A DNA stretch of 11,673 nucleotides from Actinomycetota bacterium (GCA_005885565.1 VAXK01000085.1:1-11673), one strand, 5' to 3'; positions 1-6,967 are shown, counted from the first letter of the stretch. Translations and numbers: made by a program. The notes: generated by a model not told the origin, from the letters alone.

Positions 1-895
1 CGCCGTCGGTCGAGCGAATCGCCGCGACCCGGTTCTCGTCGTAGTACGGGATCACGACGATCCCGTTCGGTCGGACGACGGGCTGCACGCCCGGCGCGAA
101 GTCTCCGAGGATCGACGCGCGGCCTGCGGCGTCGGGCGAGGCGGTCGGCAGCCCCCACGTCACGCCGCCGTCCGACGAGGCCTGCGTCGAGATCTCGTTC
201 GTCCGGAAGTCGCTGTAGCTGACGTAGCAGTGCCCGCGGAACGGGCTCGCGGAGCCGTTGTCGCAGACGATCCATTCCTTGTCGAGGAGGAGCGGCCCCA
301 GCGTCGGCGCGACGGTGGCCGACACCGGCGCGTCCCAGTGCACGCCGTCGCGCGAGCGGCTGACGAGGACGGCCGAGCGGTCGGCGGCGACGGCGAGCGA
401 GGCAACGAGCCAGACACCGTGCTGCGCGTCGTAGGCGACGCTCGGGTCGCTCACGATCGGCCACGGGCCCGCCGGCTTCGAGCTCGCCGTGGTCGAGGGC
501 AGGAAGCCGCGCGTCCACGTCACGCCGCGGTTCGGCGAGAACGAGAAGCCGATGTTCGACGCGCCGCCGTTGAAGATCCGCCCGCTCTGGAACACCGCGA
601 GGACGGACGAGCCGACGGCGAACGAGTCCGGCTCGACCTGCGTCTCGTGCTGGCTCTGTGGGTTCCGGTACGGGTCGCGGGAGATCTCGCGGCTCACGAC
701 CTCGCAGTCGCGCGCGACGCGGTCGGAAGCGTCCGCCGTGACGACGTCACGGCCACGGCCGCAGGAGACAGTGTCCCGGACGCCGTTCCAGGCCTGGATG
801 CGGTCGTTCCGCGCCGTCCCGCGGATCCGGGCCGCAGAAGCGGACGACGCCGCGACGAGCGCCGCCGCCAGAAGCGCGAACGCAAGGAGCTTCAG
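1..895 (-). CDS. Secreted Asp-box (BNR/sialidase-like) repeat protein, 3' partial
   Basis: The minus-strand frame is open from 895 to the window edge (298 codons, C-terminus outside). It begins MKLLAFALLAAALVAASSAS, a textbook signal peptide with likely cleavage near residue 21, so the protein is exported. Asp-box motifs (S-x-D/N-x-G-x-x-W, the beta-propeller hairpin signature of sialidases and BNR proteins) appear at residues 120-127 (SPNRGVTW), 181-187 (SRDGVHW), 240-247 (SSDGGVTW) and, cut off, 294-298. Cysteines pair up as C45/C64 and C211/C223, suitable for disulfides outside the cell. I see no sialidase catalytic set, so enzymatic activity is not claimed. The start is odd: the natural signal-peptide start is CTG 893-895, whose last two bases lie in the pruA stop (CTGA). 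The nearest canonical in-frame start is GTG at 1013-1015, which would put about 40 Arg/Gly/Pro-rich residues before the signal peptide and overlap pruA deeply. It is probably co-transcribed with pruA. Confidence 0.8.
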   Translation of the reverse strand, partial: MKLLAFALLAAALVAASSASAARIRGTARNDRIQAWNGVRDTVSCGRGRDVVTADASDRVARDCEVVSREISRDPYRNPQSQHETQVEPDSFAVGSSVLAVFQSGRIFNGGASNIGFSFSPNRGVTWTRGFLPSTTASSKPAGPWPIVSDPSVAYDAQHGVWLVASLAVAADRSAVLVSRSRDGVHWDAPVSATVAPTLGPLLLDKEWIVCDNGSASPFRGHCYVSYSDFRTNEISTQASSDGGVTWGLPTASPDAAGRASILGDFAPGVQPVVRPNGIVVIPYYDENRVAAIRSTDG

Positions 896-2553
896 CGGCT
901 TCCGCCCGGGCCGCCCGGGTCGCCGTCCGGATCCATGAACGGATACCGGTAGTCCCGCGCCGAGACGAACGTCTCCTTGATCGTCCGCGGGCTGGCCCAG
1001 CGGATCAGGTTCCACATCGAACCGGCCTTGTCGTTCGTGCCCGAGGCGCGCGCGCCGCCGAAGGGCTGCTGGCCGACGACGGCGCCGGTCGGCTTGTCGT
1101 TGACGTAGAAGTTGCCGGCCGCGTAGCGGAGCTTGTCCCCCGCCTCGTCGATCGCCGAGCGCTCCTGCGCGAAGACCGCGCCGGTGAGCCCGTACGGCGC
1201 GCCGCGGTCGACGAGCTCGAGCGTCTGCGACCACTCGCGCTCGGGGTACACGTACGCGGTCACGATCGGGCCGAAGAGCTCGTCGCGGAGGAGCCGGAAG
1301 TCCGGGTCGTCGGTCTCGATCACCGTCGGCTCGACGAAGTAGCCCTCGGAGTCGTCGGCGCCGCCGCCGACTAGGACGCGCGCGCCGTTGCCCTGCGCCT
1401 CGGCGATCGCCTCCTTCTGCGTGCGGAAGGAGCTGCCGTCGATGACGGCGCCCATGAAGTTCGAGAAGTCGGCGACGTCGCCGACCTTGATCGCGCCGAC
1501 CTCCTCGACCAGCCGGTCACGGAGCGCGGGCCAGAGGTTCTGCGGCGCGAACACGCGCGACGCGGCCGAGCACTTCTGGCCCTGGTACTCGAACGAGCCG
1601 CGCACGATCGCCGCGGCCACCGCGTCGACGTCCGCCGAAGGGTGCGCGACGATGAAGTCCTTGCCGCCCGTCTCGCCGACGATGCGCGGGTAGCTGCGGT
1701 AGCGCTCGATGTTCCCGCCGATCGTCCGCCACATGTCCTGGAAGACGCCGGTCGAGCCGGTGAAGTGGACGCCGGCCAGCTCCGGGCTCGCGAGGGCGGC
1801 ATTGCCGATCGTCGCGCCCGAGCCGTAGACGAGGTTGATCACGCCCGGCGGGAGCCCCGCCTCCTGGAGCACCCGCATCACGTAGTACGCCGAGTAGGCG
1901 GCCGTCGAGGCCGGCTTCCAGACGACCGTGTTCCCCATCAGGGCGGGCGAGGTCGAGAGGTTGGCGCCGATCGCGGTGAAGTTGAACGGGCTGACGGCGA
2001 AGACGAAGCCCTCGAGCGGCCGGTACTCCATCCGGTTCCAGACCCCCGGCGACGAGATCGGCTGCTCTTCATAGATCCGCCGCATGAAGGTCGGGTTGAA
2101 GCGCCAGAAGTCGATCACCTCGCACGCGGCGTCGATCTCGGCCTGGTGGGCGGTCTTCGACTGGTTGAGCATCGTCGCCGCGTTCACCGTCGCGCGCCAC
2201 GGGCCGGCGAGGAGCTCGGCCGCGCGGAGCAGCACGGCGGCGCGCTCCTCCCACGGCGTGCGCGACCAGTCGTGCCACGCCTCGCGCGCCGCGTCGATCG
2301 CCTGCTCCACGTGCTCCGGCCCGCCTTTGTGCACGTCGGCGAGGACGTGGTCCTTCTCGTGCGGCATGACCGCTTCGAACGTGTCCCCGGTGCGGACCTC
2401 CTCGCCGCCGATGAGGAGCGGGATCTCGATCCGCTCTCTCTGCATCTCCGCGAGGCGGACGCGGAGCTCCTCGCGCTCCGGCGATCCGGGGCCGTAGTCG
2501 CGAACCGGCTCGTTCACGGGCGGCGGCAGGGTGAAGATCCCGGGCGCGCTCAC
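892..2553 (-). CDS. pruA: 1-pyrroline-5-carboxylate dehydrogenase (L-glutamate gamma-semialdehyde dehydrogenase)
   Basis: This 553-residue aldehyde dehydrogenase matches the monofunctional P5C dehydrogenase (ALDH4-like) family in length and motifs. It oxidises glutamate semialdehyde to glutamate with NAD+, the second step of proline catabolism, in the cytosol. Visible landmarks are SPFNF at 188-192, VWKP at 211-214 (cofactor site), FTGST at 264-268 (Rossmann glycine turn), the general base Glu294 in GETGGK, the nucleophile Cys328 in GQKCSA, ELFGP at 425-429, and the family-specific QPFGGARASGTNDKAG stretch from 496. All catalytic residues are present. The start is GTG 2551-2553, with a TACAAT -10 six bases upstream and no Shine-Dalgarno, which suggests a leaderless mRNA. 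No proline dehydrogenase is in the window. The C-terminal tail (from about 541) is Gly/Pro/Asp-rich and overlaps the start of the next minus-strand gene. Confidence 0.95.
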   Translation of the reverse strand: MSAPGIFTLPPPVNEPVRDYGPGSPEREELRVRLAEMQRERIEIPLLIGGEEVRTGDTFEAVMPHEKDHVLADVHKGGPEHVEQAIDAAREAWHDWSRTPWEERAAVLLRAAELLAGPWRATVNAATMLNQSKTAHQAEIDAACEVIDFWRFNPTFMRRIYEEQPISSPGVWNRMEYRPLEGFVFAVSPFNFTAIGANLSTSPALMGNTVVWKPASTAAYSAYYVMRVLQEAGLPPGVINLVYGSGATIGNAALASPELAGVHFTGSTGVFQDMWRTIGGNIERYRSYPRIVGETGGKDFIVAHPSADVDAVAAAIVRGSFEYQGQKCSAASRVFAPQNLWPALRDRLVEEVGAIKVGDVADFSNFMGAVIDGSSFRTQKEAIAEAQGNGARVLVGGGADDSEGYFVEPTVIETDDPDFRLLRDELFGPIVTAYVYPEREWSQTLELVDRGAPYGLTGAVFAQERSAIDEAGDKLRYAAGNFYVNDKPTGAVVGQQPFGGARASGTNDKAGSMWNLIRWASPRTIKETFVSARDYRYPFMDPDGDPGGPGGSR

Positions 2554-2565
2554 GACGCGATTGTA
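2553..2565 (-). promoter_or_regulatory. Candidate leaderless promoter of pruA
   Basis: Read on the minus strand, TACAAT (2565-2560) is followed by CGCGTC and then the GTG start at 2553. A TANNNT hexamer about six bases before a start codon is the arrangement seen for leaderless actinobacterial transcripts. The spacing would place transcription initiation at or next to the start codon. I see no convincing -35 element. The whole pruA-ogt intergenic space is only 25 bases. Confidence 0.5.
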
Positions 2566-2578
2566 GAAACTGAGAGCC

Positions 2579-3037
2579 GTGAGAGCGCGGCGAGTCGCCT
2601 ACCGCGCCGACGGCTGGGGCTCGGGGGAGCTCTGGCTCGACGGCGAGCGCCTCCTCTGGCACGAGCTTCCGCGCCCCGGGGCCGACCGGGACGAGCCGCA
2701 TCCCCTCGCCGACCGGCTCCGCGCCTTCTTCGCCGGCGAGCCGGTCTCGTTTGACGACGTCGAGCTCGACCTGGAGTGGTGCACGCCGTTCCAGCTCGCC
2801 GTCGCGGAGACGCTCAGGCGCGTTCCGCGCGGCGAGGTCGTCACCTACGGCGAGCTGGCCGCGCTCGCGGGCTACCCCGGCGCCCAGCGGGCGGCGGGCA
2901 CGTTCTGCGCCCACAATCGCTTCCCTGTCGTCGTCCCGTGCCACCGTGTCGTGGCCGCGATGGGGATCGGCTCGTACGGCTCGCAGGGGATCGAATACAA
3001 GCGGCGGTTGCTCGCGCTCGAAGATGTCGCTCTCTGA
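2579..3037 (+). CDS. ogt: Methylated-DNA--[protein]-cysteine S-methyltransferase
   Basis: This is a 152-residue suicide repair protein that transfers alkyl groups from O6-alkylguanine (and O4-alkylthymine) in DNA to its own cysteine. The acceptor is Cys121 in the invariant PCHRV motif (120-124). The YGELA helix-turn-helix element is at 90-94, the Asn hinge at 113 lies in AHNRFP, and the GSYG loop is at 131-134. Residues 1-60 form the short, variable N-terminal domain typical of Ogt-type proteins, and there is no Ada regulatory domain. The start is GTG 2579, 25 bases from the divergent pruA start. No good Shine-Dalgarno is visible. The 3' end overlaps the whiA start by 14 bases, so the two are probably co-transcribed and translationally coupled. 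The family call is secure; ogt versus mgt naming is arbitrary. Confidence 0.93.
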   Translation: MRARRVAYRADGWGSGELWLDGERLLWHELPRPGADRDEPHPLADRLRAFFAGEPVSFDDVELDLEWCTPFQLAVAETLRRVPRGEVVTYGELAALAGYPGAQRAAGTFCAHNRFPVVVPCHRVVAAMGIGSYGSQGIEYKRRLLALEDVAL

Positions 3038-3932
3038 CGACCTCCGGAACGAGCTCGCCGCCATCGCGCCGCGGCAGGAGTGCGACCGGCTCGCCGAGCT
3101 CTCGGGCCTCTTCCACGCCGCCGGGACGGTGCACCTGCGCGGGCGGGGCGAGATCGCCGTCCACCTCGACCTCGCGAGCTCGGCCGTCGCGCGCCGCGCC
3201 TTCAGCCTGCTTCGCGGCTTCGGCGTCGAGTCGGAGATCCGCACCTACCGGCGGCGTGCGTTCGACCGCGAGACGCGCTACCAGCTCCACGTCGCCGGCG
3301 GTCCGCACGCCGTGCAGGTGCTCCACGAGGCGGGCGTCCTCACGGCGGCGCTGGCGCCGCTCGAACGGCCGCCGAAGCGCGTCGTCGCCCGCTCGTGCTG
3401 CCGCGCCGCCTACCTGCGAGGAGCCCTCCTCGGCGCGGGCTCGCTGAGCGGGCCGCGCTCGCCGCACCTCGAGCTCCGCGCCGCGACCGTCGAGGGCGCC
3501 GAGTTCCTCGCCGGGCTCGCGGCGTCCGAGGGGGTGCGCCTCGCCGTGGCCGACCGTGATCGCCACGCCGTCGCGTACGCGAAGGGCGCCGAGGCGATCG
3601 CCGACGCGCTGGCCGCGGCAGGCGCGAGCAACGCGGTGCTCGTCCTCGAGGAGCGGGCCGTGATCGGTGCCACGCGCGCGGCCGCGAACCGGCTCGCGAA
3701 CGCCGATCACGCGAACCTCGTACGCACGGGCCGGGCCGCCCACCAGCAGCTTCGGGCGCTGCATCGGCTTGACCTCGACGCCCTGCCGCCGCAGCTCCGC
3801 GAGATCGCCGATCTCCGGCTCCGTCACCCGACGCTCTCGCTGCGTGAGCTCGCCCTTCGATGCGATCCACCGGCGACGAAGTCCGTCGCGCACAGACGGC
3901 TGCAGCGACTCGTCCGCCTGGCGCGTCTTTAG
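3024..3932 (+). CDS. whiA: WhiA-type DNA-binding regulator
   Basis: At 302 residues this is slightly shorter than usual for WhiA (about 310-330). WhiA combines a degenerate LAGLIDADG homing-endonuclease-like domain with a C-terminal helix-turn-helix. In Streptomyces it is a sporulation regulator, and in other Gram-positives it affects cell division and chromosome segregation. The N-terminal domain (1-110) has the family pattern LSDDLRNELA...CDRLAELSGL. The LAGLIDADG-like domain begins at SCCRAAYLRGALLGAGSLS (124-142). The GASNAVLVLEERAVI and NRLANADHANL blocks lie at 200-232. The HTH region is 257-300, with LREIADLRLRHPTLSLREL. The terminal recognition segment reads TKSVAHRRL where the family usually has SKSGVNHRL, so one residue (the Gly) seems missing. 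Start ATG 3024 gives a typical WhiA N-terminus and lies inside ogt. The usual upstream neighbours rapZ and yvcK are absent. Confidence 0.93.
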   Translation: MSLSDDLRNELAAIAPRQECDRLAELSGLFHAAGTVHLRGRGEIAVHLDLASSAVARRAFSLLRGFGVESEIRTYRRRAFDRETRYQLHVAGGPHAVQVLHEAGVLTAALAPLERPPKRVVARSCCRAAYLRGALLGAGSLSGPRSPHLELRAATVEGAEFLAGLAASEGVRLAVADRDRHAVAYAKGAEAIADALAAAGASNAVLVLEERAVIGATRAAANRLANADHANLVRTGRAAHQQLRALHRLDLDALPPQLREIADLRLRHPTLSLRELALRCDPPATKSVAHRRLQRLVRLARL

Positions 3933-4062
3933 ATTGTCAAATGGGACAACCGAACGGGTTCGCAGAGCCGCACGAATCAGTCATACTCAGTTCGGCGGGT
4001 CCGTGCTCGTCCGGCGCCGGATTCAGACCCCGTCCGACGCCAAGGTCCTGAGCGTGGTTCAA

Positions 4063-4099
4063 CCGGAGGGGGAGGTCGTCCTCGGAGCTTCCCCTCCGG
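4063..4099. repeat. 12-bp stem-loop
   Basis: CCGGAGGGGGAG (4063-4074) pairs with CTTCCCCTCCGG (4088-4099), with one G-U wobble and a 13-base loop. It lies in the whiA/glycosylase convergent gap. Function is unknown; a terminator-like or RNA-structural role is possible. Confidence 0.6.
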
Positions 4100-4108
4100 C
4101 CCGCCTAT

Positions 4109-4159
4109 CCGCCCGAAGTCCGGCACCGCCTTCGGCGGCACCATGACGACTTCGGGCGG
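4109..4159. repeat. Perfect 12-bp inverted repeat enclosing a smaller hairpin
   Basis: CCGCCCGAAGTC (4109-4120) is the exact reverse complement of GACTTCGGGCGG (4148-4159). The 27 enclosed bases contain a second hairpin, CCGCC-TTC-GGCGG (4126-4138). The nested arrangement suggests a structured RNA, a terminator, or the residue of a small palindromic (REP-like) element. No second copy occurs in the window. Confidence 0.65.
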
Positions 4160-4184
4160 AACCGCTATCGGAGTGCGTCGGTGA

Positions 4185-4211
4185 GCGAGCACGGGCAAAG
4201 CCCGCCCTCGC
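4185..4211. terminator. Terminator-like hairpin downstream of the glycosylase
   Basis: GCGAG (4185-4189) pairs with CTCGC (4207-4211), and CGGGC (4192-4196) pairs with GCCCG (4200-4204) around an AAA loop, separated by a 2x2 internal loop. On the minus strand it begins seven bases after the predicted ancestral stop (4218-4220) of the glycosylase, a natural place for a transcript end. There is no T tract, so this is a structural guess. Confidence 0.4.
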
Positions 4212-4243
4212 GGCGGCTCAGTCGAAGAACCCGCGCAGCTCCT

Positions 4244-4741
4244 CTAGCTTGACGGCGACTTCGTCGCGTCTCGCAAACGGCGGGGCATCACGAACACGGG
4301 TGCGCTCCCCAGCTTGAACTGCGCCAAGCGGCCACAGCCCGCGAACTTGCCGAAGAGCCGCTCAGCGACCTTCTTGAAGGTGAAGACCACGCGCGCCGGG
4401 CGGAGTCGTTCGAGCTTCTGTCGAAGCAGCGCCTCGCCGTGCTCGAACTCGATCGGCTGCAGTTCATTCGCGTTTGAGGTCGGCCGCTTGACGATGTCCG
4501 TGAAGCCAATGCCGTTCGCGAAGGCGCGATCATCGTCCCAACCAGCCTCCTCGGCGATGACGCTTGCGCACCGCAGCCGCTCGAAGAACTGACGGCCGAG
4601 GGGCCCTTGGTAGTAGTGGCCGGCCGCGACACTCTTCGGTGCGGGGTTGATTCCAACGCAGACCGCGCGGAGGCTCGGGCGGAGCAGGTCGAGCGTCTCC
4701 ACGGGCTGGCCCATCCACTCCTCGACGACACGGTGGCTCAC
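4244..4741 (-). CDS. Mug/TDG-like uracil-DNA glycosylase, C-terminus apparently frameshifted
   Basis: This belongs to the uracil-DNA glycosylase superfamily, mismatch-specific Mug/TDG-like branch, which excises uracil or thymine from G:U/G:T pairs. Family landmarks, counted from the GTG start at 4741, are VGINPAP near residues 30-36 (motif with catalytic Asn), HYYQGPLGRQFF near 42-53, NGIGFTDIVKRPT near 76-88 and VVFTFKKVAERLFG near 117-130. An in-frame ATG at 4825 would add 28 residues, but they read through the gapA Shine-Dalgarno and look non-conserved, so I prefer 4741. After FVMP the frame gives RRLRDATKSPSS and stops at 4244. Inserting one base in the G4 run at 4282-4285 instead gives FVMP-PPFARRDEVAVKLEELRGFFD ending at 4218, which looks like the proper end of this family. 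Codon use is less GC-biased than in the neighbours, hinting at acquisition. It separates whiA from gapA. Confidence 0.8.
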   Translation of the reverse strand: MSHRVVEEWMGQPVETLDLLRPSLRAVCVGINPAPKSVAAGHYYQGPLGRQFFERLRCASVIAEEAGWDDDRAFANGIGFTDIVKRPTSNANELQPIEFEHGEALLRQKLERLRPARVVFTFKKVAERLFGKFAGCGRLAQFKLGSAPVFVMPRRLRDATKSPSS

Positions 4742-4767
4742 AGCGCCATCATTGCTCAGTGCCTCAG

Positions 4768-4798
4768 TAAGATCGTCGGAGGGGAACCAAAAGGGAGG
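4768..4798 (+). promoter_or_regulatory. gapA ribosome binding site and possible -10
   Basis: GGGAGG (4793-4798) lies four bases before the GTG at 4803. It is the strongest Shine-Dalgarno in the window and fixes the gapA start. TAAGAT (4768-4773) fits a TANNNT -10 and would give a leader of roughly 20 bases, but I cannot find a credible -35 at normal spacing. The RBS is confident; the promoter is tentative. Confidence 0.6.
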
Positions 4799-4802
4799 CG
4801 GC

Positions 4803-5819
4803 GTGGCCACCAAGGTCGGGATCAACGGGTTCGGCAGGATCGGGCGGAACTTCTACCGCGCCTACCTGCACCGGAAGCCGGGCTTCCAGATCGTGGCCGT
4901 CAACGACCTGGCCGCGCCGGACGTGCTCGGGCACATGCTCCGCTACGACTCCTCGCATGGCGTCCTCGACGCGAAGATCGAGCACTCCGACAGCGAGATC
5001 TCGGTCGACGGTGAGACATTCCGCGTGCTCGCCGAGCGCGACCCCGAGCAGCTGCCCTGGAAGGACATGGGCGTCGACGTCGTCGTCGAGTCGACGGGCC
5101 TCTTCACCGACCGGGAGGGCGCGTCGAAGCACCTCCAGGCCGGCGCGCGGAAGGTCGTCATCTCCGCGCCCGCCACCGACCCCGACCTGACGATCGTCCT
5201 CGGCGTCAACGACGGCGTCTACGACAAGGAGCGCCACCACATCCTCTCGAACGCGTCGTGCACGACGAACTCGGTCGGCCCGATGGCGAAGATCCTGCTC
5301 GACCGGTTCGGGATCGAGAGCGGGTTCATGACGACGATCCACGCGTACACGACCGAGCAGCAGCTGCAGGACCAGATCGCCCTGACCCGGAAGGGCAAGG
5401 CCGACCTACGCCGCATGCGCGCGGCGGCGACGAACATCGTGCCGGCGTCGACGGGCGCGGCGCGCGCGATCGGCGAGGTGATCCCGGAGCTCAAGGGCAA
5501 GCTCGACGGGATGGCGATGCGCGTGCCCGTGCCGGACGGGAGCGTCACCGATCTCGTCTGCGTCCTCGGGCGCGAGGTGTCGAGGGACGATGTGAACGAC
5601 GCCTATCGCAGCGCGGCCGGGGAGGACGGCTGGGACGGAATCCTCGAGTACACCGAGGATCCGATCGTGTCGTCCGACATCGTCGGGAACGACGCCTCCT
5701 GCATCATCGACGGCCTCTCGACGATGGCGCACGGCAACCAGGTCAAGGTGATCGGCTGGTACGACAACGAGTGGGGGTACTCGTCGCGTCTAGTCGATCT
5801 CGTCGACCGGCTGCTGTAG
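4803..5819 (+). CDS. gapA: Glyceraldehyde-3-phosphate dehydrogenase, NAD-dependent type
   Basis: This 338-residue enzyme has the normal length for bacterial class I GAPDH. It converts glyceraldehyde-3-phosphate, NAD+ and phosphate to 1,3-bisphosphoglycerate in the cytosol. The Rossmann motif NGFGRIGR is at 8-15. Asp35 in VND at the end of the second beta strand indicates NAD rather than NADP preference. The catalytic cysteine is Cys153 in SNASCTTN (149-156) and the partner is His180. The conserved S-loop region is around 180-205, ASTGAA is at 215-220, and WYDNEWGYSSR is at 319-329. The start is GTG 4803, set by the Shine-Dalgarno four bases upstream. The in-frame extension to 4647 is antisense to the glycosylase and not protein-like. 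It is the first gene of the glycolytic cluster, and pgk follows with no intervening base. Confidence 0.97.
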   Translation: MATKVGINGFGRIGRNFYRAYLHRKPGFQIVAVNDLAAPDVLGHMLRYDSSHGVLDAKIEHSDSEISVDGETFRVLAERDPEQLPWKDMGVDVVVESTGLFTDREGASKHLQAGARKVVISAPATDPDLTIVLGVNDGVYDKERHHILSNASCTTNSVGPMAKILLDRFGIESGFMTTIHAYTTEQQLQDQIALTRKGKADLRRMRAAATNIVPASTGAARAIGEVIPELKGKLDGMAMRVPVPDGSVTDLVCVLGREVSRDDVNDAYRSAAGEDGWDGILEYTEDPIVSSDIVGNDASCIIDGLSTMAHGNQVKVIGWYDNEWGYSSRLVDLVDRLL

Positions 5820-6863
5820 TTGCGCCTTCCCCGGTCCGTCGAGAGCGCCGACGTCGCCGGCAAGCGCGTCCTCGTCCGCTCCGACCTGAACGTCCCGCTC
5901 GACGACGGCCGCGTCGCCGACGACACGCGGATCCGCGCCTCGCTGCCGACCCTGCGGCTCCTGCTCGAGCGCGGTGCTGCCGAAGTGCGCGTCTGCTCGC
6001 ACCTCGGTCGCCCGAAGGGACACGACCCCGAGTACGAGATGGAGCCGGTGCGGCGCCGCCTTCACGAGCTCCTCCCTGACGAGCGCGTCACGGTGCTCGA
6101 GAACACCCGCTTCGACGCGGGGGAGGCGAAGAACGACCCGGAGACGGCGCGGCGCCTCGCGGACGGATGCGACCTCTACGTGAACGACGCGTTCGGCTCG
6201 GCGCACCGCGCGCACGCGTCGACGGAGGCGGTCGCGCACCTCCTGCCGGCATACGCGGGGCTCCTCCTGCTGCGCGAGCTCGCCGAGCTGGGGAAGCTCC
6301 TCGGCGAGGTCGAGCGGCCGTTCGTGCTCGTCTCGGGCGGCGTCAAGGTGGAGGACAAGCTGGGCGTCCTCGCGAACCTCGGCGGCCGGGCGGACACCGT
6401 GCTCGTCGGCGGCAAGATGGCCGAGCAGCTCCGCGACGAGAACCCCCTCGGGTTCCCGGTCGAGCTGCCGACCGACGTCGTCGCCGCGGCCGCCTTCGAC
6501 GCCGATGCGGAGGCGCGCGTATCGCCGTTCGACGAGCTCCCGGACGGCTGGCTCGGGCTCGACATCGGTCCCGAGACGCGGCACGCGTTCGCGGAGCACA
6601 TCGAGGGCGCGCGGACGATCTTCTGGAACGGGCCGATGGGCGTCTTCGAGTGGCCGCGCTTCGCTGAGGGGACGAAGGCCGTAGCCGAAGCGGTCGCGTC
6701 CTCCGAGGCCTACTCGGTCGTCGGCGGGGCCGACTCGGCGCGCGCGCTCGCGGAGCTCGGCCTAACGGAGCGCGTGTCCTGGGTCTCGACGGGCGGCGGC
6801 GCCGCGCTCGAGCTCCTCGAGGGCAAGGAGCTCCCCGGCGTGGCCGCGATCCCGTCCGCCTGA
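5820..6863 (+). CDS. pgk: Phosphoglycerate kinase, unusually compact
   Basis: This enzyme transfers phosphate from 1,3-bisphosphoglycerate to ADP, making ATP and 3-phosphoglycerate. At 347 residues it is about 45-50 shorter than typical bacterial Pgk. The core is complete: RSDLNVPLDDG (20-30), Arg37 in DDTRIRA, SHLGRP (60-65), ENTRF (94-98), DAFGSAHRAHAS (123-134), GGVKVEDK with Lys176 and Lys180, WNGPMGVFE (269-277), GGADSA with the metal-linked Asp305, and STGGGA (323-328). The missing length falls in two places. One is just before ENTRF, where the usual DDCVG...-type segment is replaced by about five residues. The other is after GGKM (197-200), where the long helical stretch before the PTDVV strand is cut down. 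The start is TTG 5820, directly abutting the gapA stop with no Shine-Dalgarno of its own, so translational coupling is likely. Confidence 0.95.
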   Translation: MRLPRSVESADVAGKRVLVRSDLNVPLDDGRVADDTRIRASLPTLRLLLERGAAEVRVCSHLGRPKGHDPEYEMEPVRRRLHELLPDERVTVLENTRFDAGEAKNDPETARRLADGCDLYVNDAFGSAHRAHASTEAVAHLLPAYAGLLLLRELAELGKLLGEVERPFVLVSGGVKVEDKLGVLANLGGRADTVLVGGKMAEQLRDENPLGFPVELPTDVVAAAAFDADAEARVSPFDELPDGWLGLDIGPETRHAFAEHIEGARTIFWNGPMGVFEWPRFAEGTKAVAEAVASSEAYSVVGGADSARALAELGLTERVSWVSTGGGAALELLEGKELPGVAAIPSA

Positions 6864-6967
6864 GGGACCCTTCGCCCCGCCGCGCGCGTAGAAGCGCCGT
6901 AGGGGTTGACGGCAGCCCCGGCGCTCGCGGGGTGGGGGCTCCCGCGGGCGCCGGGGCCGCCAAAGCC

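Larger units (their letters stand above)
3933..4243. other. Convergent intergenic region rich in inverted repeats
   Basis: About 310 bases lie between the whiA stop and the present stop of the minus-strand glycosylase, with no convincing gene. The region holds a small inverted repeat (TTGTC/GACAA, 3935-3948), a 12-base palindrome TCCGGCGCCGGA (4010-4021), and three larger stem-loops listed separately (4063-4099, 4109-4159, 4185-4211). None is followed by a T tract on either strand, so they are not classical intrinsic terminators, though they could stop or protect convergent transcripts. Base composition is less GC-extreme than in the flanking operons. Positions 4218-4243 probably encode the original end of the glycosylase in another frame. 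Confidence 0.7.

Noticed and set aside
1642..2754. 370-residue plus-strand frame across pruA and ogt
   Set aside because: It is antisense to the conserved pruA sequence and continues out of frame through ogt, with low-complexity Arg-rich content and no recognisable domain.
3990..4070. Possible tRNA near GGTTCAACC and GGATTCAGACC
   Set aside because: The T-loop-like strings lack matching five-base T stems, and no acceptor stem or anticodon arm can be drawn around them.
3977..4198. 73-residue minus-strand frame in the whiA/glycosylase gap
   Set aside because: It spans the inverted repeats, has low-complexity Pro/Arg content, and shows neither a ribosome binding site nor a family motif.
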